Assembly (NCBI GenBank): GCA_025360005.1
Contig: JANYDA010000032.1
Coordinates: 245,040 to 309,039, forward strand
Direction of reading: 5' to 3'
Source of the DNA: Fibrobacteria bacterium
Lineage (GTDB): Bacteria; Fibrobacterota; Fibrobacteria; UBA11236
Length of the DNA stretch: 64,000 nt
Part shown: positions 60,801-64,000 of the stretch, piece after piece
Position numbering within the stretch: the first letter of the stretch is position 1
Layout of the letters: the number at the start of each line of letters is the position of its first letter
Notes under the pieces: model-generated
What the model was told of the DNA's origin: nothing
The model's database searches: none
Seen by the model: the letters and a program-made list of their open reading frames with translations, nothing else
Program-made: the position numbers and the translations under genes

Positions 60801-60855
60801 AACGGGCGTCATGCGCAATCTCGCCACGGCCGCCGGAGGGTCGATCGTGCATTGA
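57808..60855 (+). CDS. Large secreted protein with a FlgD-like C-terminal module
   Basis: A 1015-residue protein with a signal peptide ending A-Q. Residues 30-190 contain an acidic F-G-F-E-D-N-V and D-M-D-F-D-D-I-I-F segment as in DUF4114-like domains. Several beta-rich repeats follow (E-T-G-P-N-T-G-V-F, A-Y-I-K-D-A-N-G-D-G-R-G-D). The C-terminal 100 residues show I-Y-D-N-L-G-N-W-L-K, V-W-D-M-R-N-N-K-G-Q and G-V-Y-V-W-K-V-V-F, typical of FlgD-Ig-type ends seen on exported proteins in this group. The role is unknown; adhesion or glycan binding are plausible. Confidence 0.75.
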   Translation: MKSVKLGFFTFVVFMVQHVSAQLDTFHPPRPQPLWKADTLFIGASFTRTSLDPVTVWLIGNEAGWTGNLYFIDAKTGQETFLFTNHSTPNQKIVLSSLFDIPVGDTVFFEYRVVTPAAGTWPSEQSRKPKYTGANIPGQSRFVSEPASPAYGHRWSVAGRVNDSLVQFGFEDNVNPPGTPNASDMDFDDIIFGTTLSLVNNEVPARIYFTDKSGKPLASGDFYSPVNDSVYITYTDDYAKGNIRKDITLTVSNLKGAAAPDSETFSLLPAGHNGPIGTWTLAVPIQELPGKPGDKILQSYFLGEVTASVKTHNRFSLPDGNTVTANLNIAYPNKPEIVKIFNCADSAADIVRTTNCIKIAVADQSFTRNRDTVWAEVRCDASGDVIGKVPLIEQAGGGYLSGNIIKNETSPPGAGDPILSCKSTDNIAATYIDVVYGTRATDNKAFNGSAAEGFNYTQTANPGTTITTITDGDDSTFTGVVKAPTPTVDVIDVIDVVITTSQGEKETFKATETGPNTGVFTVNIPFGFQTTAPVPGSGRLEGFLDPTQAVTSILATGVATVNGKEYTAAITLKPALNLVKNAYIKDANGDGRGDMVYLVFSRPVEAVPASLTPTYWSIGGNADFANGKPPVLTLDPDRPNVVIADFSASPFPKGATSVPAAGQKPYASLPGDNIFGGQKPALADSMGPIIVSAAIKPFNTLNLTTGGTAALNVDTLQVFISEPIKTKLDWMDLLRFSKSANGACADYAHTLPVVAYNEPKDNGNGSYTVLVAAGAGPTPLKGDCVYLNVNGTYTDLPGNNPPVHGEILGGEKPARQIELFRGYPPVAGMASSNTNSFIVANNDGRSDGSGEYAVNTGGGFQTLWVPPADFPADFNPKIGKPYVPAVPALNAAAEPGRDAGKVVAMPADISTIQVISTGEYIADVSIYDNLGNWLKNFRQAFGYRGELNNQERAASRGLVSYLVWDMRNNKGQMAGQGVYVWKVVFRFKNGKQEIRYARTGVMRNLATAAGGSIVH

Positions 60856-61041
60856 GCCGGCAAACCACCCGGGTGTTCCCGCCGTGCGCCAATCAATCCG
60901 GTGCCGGCGCGTAATCATGGCGAGAACGACTCCGTACCCGGCCTTCTTGGGGAAAGCCCTACGGGAATTAAATTTCCTTGTCATTCCGCGGCCGGCCGAA
61001 GCTGGGACCGCCGTCACTTCAACTTTTTGGGAGGGTTGTCC

Positions 61042-62565
61042 TTGCGAATATCCGTCTGGTCTACATTGTCCATTTTCACCGCCTGGGCCCAGGCGCAAAC
61101 CGCCATGCCCGTCAAATGGGCCTGCATCGGCAACAGCATCACGCAAGGCCCCTCCGTGATCGATGCCTATCCCGCTAAGCTCGCCAAGCTCCTGGGGCCG
61201 GGATACGTGGTCGAGAACGACGGCGTATCCGGCAGGACCCTGCTGAAGAAAGGCGACTTCTCCTATTGGACCCAGGGAAAGCTGGCCGATGTTTTCGCCT
61301 TCCGGCCGGACATCATCACCATCAAGTTGGGGACCAATGATTCCAAGCCCCTCAACTGGGCGCATAAGGACGAATTCGAAGGCGATTTGACGCGGCTCAT
61401 CGATACCCTGGCGGCTATGCCCTCCAAGCCCAAGATCTGGCTGGTGATCCCCTGCCCCGTCTTCGTGGAGCAAGCGGGCGCGACCGGGATACGCGGTTCG
61501 GTGATCAAGAACGAGATCATCCCGCTCATCAGGAAAGTCGCGGCCGCCAAGGGTTTAAACATCATCGACGTCAACACCCCGCTGCTGACGCATCAGGCAT
61601 TCTTCGCGGACGGCATCCATCCCAACGCGGAAGGCCACGATTCCCTGGCCGCGATTTTCTACCGCACCTATCTCTCCAAATCCACGCGCGTGGCCTGCGT
61701 GGGCAACAGCATCACCGAGTACGCCTTCGGTACGCCCGGCACGGTGGCCAAGGACGCCTATCCCATCAAGCTCGGCAATTTGCTTGGAAGCGGATATTAC
61801 GCCGTGAACAAAGGCAAGTCCGGCGCCTATATGCAGAAGATCAGCCCATCGCCGTATTGGAACACCGGCCTCATCAAGACCGTGATCGATTTCAAGCCAG
61901 ACATCATCACAATCAAGCTGGGAACCAACGATTCCCGCGCGCAGGCCTGGAACAAAGACAAGTACATCGCGGATTACAAATCCCTGATCGACACCTTCTC
62001 CACCATTTCGCCCAAACCCCGGATCTGGCTGCTCCTGCCCTGCCCTGCCTGGAAGCGCAACGGAGCGTGGCCCTTTAACGGCATCAGCGGGGACATCATC
62101 CGGGATTCCGTCATCCCCGCCATCAAGATCGTGGCCCGTGATAAGGGGCTCAATACCATCGACCTGAACACGCCCATGCTGGCGCATGAAGCTTTCGTCA
62201 CGGACGGCGTGCATCCCGGCGCGGAAGGGCAGGATTCCCTGGCCCATTGGATTTACCGCGCCTTGACCGCCGCCACCGTGGCCGTCGTTCCCGCCGGACC
62301 CGCCCCGTCTGCGGCCGGGATCCTCTATCCGGAAACGGATCTTCGCGCCGGTACCTTGTACGTTACCTACCCGGATCGCGTCCCGGGCACGCTCAAGCTG
62401 TACGGCATGGACGGAAGCCTGCTTGTCTCCGGAGCATTGCGGAGCGGGGAAGCCTCGCCGCTTTCCTTGCGAGGCGTCCCTGCGGGACCGGTTTTCCTTT
62501 CCGTGGAAACCTCCCGGGGCCGGGCCGTGAAACGCCTGAACCTGGTCCCTGGAAGCGCGCCGTAA
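61042..62565 (+). CDS. Tandem SGNH/GDSL esterase with C-terminal sorting-like domain
   Basis: A 507-residue protein. GGGAGGG lies six bases before TTG 61042, which I take as start; a signal peptide follows. Two SGNH domains stand in a row. The first has G-N-S-I-T-Q at about 31, L-G-T-N-D-S and D-G-I-H-P; the second has G-N-S-I-T-E near 220, L-G-T-N-D-S and D-G-V-H-P. Both catalytic sets (Ser, Asn, Asp, His) are intact. The last 90 residues are a Por-type beta module. Such enzymes often deacetylate plant polysaccharides or sialate. Confidence 0.85.
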   Translation: MRISVWSTLSIFTAWAQAQTAMPVKWACIGNSITQGPSVIDAYPAKLAKLLGPGYVVENDGVSGRTLLKKGDFSYWTQGKLADVFAFRPDIITIKLGTNDSKPLNWAHKDEFEGDLTRLIDTLAAMPSKPKIWLVIPCPVFVEQAGATGIRGSVIKNEIIPLIRKVAAAKGLNIIDVNTPLLTHQAFFADGIHPNAEGHDSLAAIFYRTYLSKSTRVACVGNSITEYAFGTPGTVAKDAYPIKLGNLLGSGYYAVNKGKSGAYMQKISPSPYWNTGLIKTVIDFKPDIITIKLGTNDSRAQAWNKDKYIADYKSLIDTFSTISPKPRIWLLLPCPAWKRNGAWPFNGISGDIIRDSVIPAIKIVARDKGLNTIDLNTPMLAHEAFVTDGVHPGAEGQDSLAHWIYRALTAATVAVVPAGPAPSAAGILYPETDLRAGTLYVTYPDRVPGTLKLYGMDGSLLVSGALRSGEASPLSLRGVPAGPVFLSVETSRGRAVKRLNLVPGSAP

Positions 62566-62740
62566 GGCCGGCCTGGCTGACTTTCCTAAAAATCCTCATC
62601 GCACGATAAGAACCCAAAGGCTCCGCGGGAATGGTTGCGTAAGTCTACACCATCCCGTATAAATTAAGGCATCCGCTCGGATCCCGCTAGCGTCCAACCT
62701 TTCGGCCGTAAAGCAGGCAGCATGCGCGGAAAGGAGCCTT

Positions 62741-64000
62741 ATGCCCTTGAGCCACCCTTTCCTTATTTGCCCGCATTACCATCTAACTTCCGCGCTCGCG
62801 GGTTTACTATGCCTGGGACTTGGCGCAGGAGCCATGCCCGCAAGCGCCCAGCGCAACATGGAAAGGATCAACCGAGGCCTCATCGCCATGCCCGCAAGCG
62901 GCAGCGGCACCTACCTTTCCTGGCGGCTATGGGGAACGGAAGCCTATGCCACCGGCTTCAACGTCTACAAGGGATCGGTGAAACTCAATCCCGCCCCTCT
63001 CACTGCGGCCACCATTTATACGGACAAGACCGCGGGCGCCGGCGCCTATACCGTTCGGCCCGTACTCAACGGCCAGGAAGGCGAGTCCAGCGAAACCGCC
63101 CGCGTACTCGGCGGCGCCTATTGGCCGATACCGCTCAAGATCCCGGCGGGCGGCTCCTTCCACGGGCAAAGCTTTACCTACTCCGCGAACGATGCCAGCA
63201 GCGCGGATTTGGACGGCGACGGGCAATACGATATCGTGCTGAAATGGGATCCGTCCAACGCAAAGGACAATTCCCAGGCCGGATATACGGGGCCGCAGAT
63301 CCTGGACGGCCTCAAGCTGGACGGCACCAGCCTTTGGCGCATCAACCTGGGGCGCAACATCCGCTCCGGGGCGCATTACACCCAATTCATGGTCTATGAT
63401 CTGGACGGCGACGGCCGCGCGGAAGTGGTCTGCAAAACCGCGCCCAACACCATGGATGGCACCGGCGCATTCATCCACCTGGGCCCGGCCGCCGCGGCGG
63501 ATCACGCGGCCGACTATACGGACAATACCGGCCGCATCGAGAAGGGACCGGAGTACCTGACGGTTTTCGACGGCCTGACCGGCAAGGAATTGGCCACGGT
63601 GGACTATGTGCCCGGCCGCGGCAATGTCGGCCTCTGGGGCGGCTTGGGCGGCAATGCCGGGAACGATACCTACGGCAACCGGGTGGATCGCTTCACCGCA
63701 TGCGTGGCCTACCTGGACGGGAGCAGGCCCAGCGTGGTGATGGGACGCGGCTATTATGGGCGCTCCGTGCTGGCGGCCTGGGATTGGCGGGACGGCAAGC
63801 TCACCAGCCGCTGGGTGTTCGATTCCCGGGATGAGAAGAATCCCTATTCGGGGCAAGGCGCGCACGGCATCTCGGTGGCGGACGTGGACGGGGACGGCAA
63901 GGACGAGATCATCTTCGGCGCCATGGCCATCGACGATGACGGCAAGGGGATGTACACCACCGGCTTCCGCCACGGGGACGCCCTGCACGTGGGCGATCTG
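62741..64000 (+). CDS. PL11 rhamnogalacturonan lyase, N-terminal part (cut by window edge)
   Basis: The frame opens at ATG 62741, after AAAGGAG, and is still open at 64000 (420 codons). A signal peptide ends near A-S-A-Q (about residue 40). The next part has N-R-G-L-I-A-M and L-S-W-R-L, then D-L-D-G-D-G-Q-Y-D, M-V-Y-D-L-D-G-D-G-R-A-E, and S-V-A-D-V-D-G-D-G-K-D-E, repeated calcium-loop blades of the PL11 propeller, then G-D-A-L-H-V-G-D-L. PL11 enzymes cut rhamnogalacturonan I. Placed next to the SGNH esterase, it suggests pectin use. Confidence 0.88.
   Translation, partial: MPLSHPFLICPHYHLTSALAGLLCLGLGAGAMPASAQRNMERINRGLIAMPASGSGTYLSWRLWGTEAYATGFNVYKGSVKLNPAPLTAATIYTDKTAGAGAYTVRPVLNGQEGESSETARVLGGAYWPIPLKIPAGGSFHGQSFTYSANDASSADLDGDGQYDIVLKWDPSNAKDNSQAGYTGPQILDGLKLDGTSLWRINLGRNIRSGAHYTQFMVYDLDGDGRAEVVCKTAPNTMDGTGAFIHLGPAAAADHAADYTDNTGRIEKGPEYLTVFDGLTGKELATVDYVPGRGNVGLWGGLGGNAGNDTYGNRVDRFTACVAYLDGSRPSVVMGRGYYGRSVLAAWDWRDGKLTSRWVFDSRDEKNPYSGQGAHGISVADVDGDGKDEIIFGAMAIDDDGKGMYTTGFRHGDALHVGDL

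Noticed and set aside
1..64000. tRNA or rRNA genes
   Set aside because: I looked for T-loop-like TTCGAATC/TTCAAATC and rRNA cores on both strands by eye and found none I could support.

Overview
The window looks like a GC-rich chromosomal segment of a Gram-negative, diderm bacterium, most likely from the Fibrobacterota or a close relative. The evidence is a TIGR02147-type HTH protein (a family concentrated in Fibrobacter-like genomes), a PorV/PorQ-like barrel, many secreted proteins with malectin, LamG, DUF2341 or FlgD-like/Por-type C-terminal modules, several lipoproteins, and a pectin-degrading PL11 enzyme at the right edge. This placement is inferred from gene content; no rRNA or tRNA gene was seen. 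No CRISPR array or complete insertion sequence was recognised.

Layout. 0-2 kb: a minus-strand operon of a GH84 glycosidase, RidA and a UbiD-type decarboxylase cut by the window edge. 2.2-4.5 kb: a HigB/HigA-M78 toxin-antitoxin module followed by two stand-alone receiver-domain proteins; a 19-bp palindrome occurs both before higB and at the start codon of the second receiver gene. 4.5-7.3 kb: a coupled minus-strand operon of a LON-domain protein, a HAD-Nudix fusion, FolB and an SDR reductase, which reads like a compact pterin/folate branch. 7.4-23 kb: mostly envelope and housekeeping genes (PorV-like barrel, STAS proteins, a STAS-TM-PEGA protein, a degenerate M23 protein, a Minf_1886-like protein, lipoproteins, a GT4 glycosyltransferase, an amidohydrolase, QueG, a TonB-C/MORN lipoprotein, LexA, an RG/RD-rich membrane protein and a PEGA-barrel protein).

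23.3-37.6 kb: a type VI secretion cluster in the order tssK-L-M-A-B-C-hcp-E-F-G. ClpV, VgrG, PAAR and TssJ are not in the window. Its intergenic gaps hold heptamer-based inverted repeats. 37.7-42.0 kb: a complete carbohydrate ABC importer (binding protein, two permeases, MsmK-like ATPase); the first permease seems to start at CTG overlapping the upstream stop. 42.1-46.9 kb: a third stand-alone receiver, then three envelope redox-like proteins: a thioredoxin-outer-membrane-barrel fusion, an Omp28-like CxxC lipoprotein and a TlpA-like protein. The last lies in a visibly AT-richer patch (about 45.84-47.86 kb).

48-54 kb: a class 3 lipase lipoprotein, an unknown lipoprotein, a large malectin protein and a short TIGR02147 protein. 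54.2-56.1 kb: an arsenic cluster with intact arsR and arsC around a broken arsM and a broken aquaporin. 56.3-64 kb: secreted surface or polysaccharide-active proteins, including a tandem SGNH esterase and a PL11 rhamnogalacturonan lyase that runs off the window.

Functionally, the segment suggests a predatory or competitive, polysaccharide-using lifestyle: a contractile injection system, a sugar importer, secreted esterase/lyase enzymes and a rich set of surface-anchored proteins.
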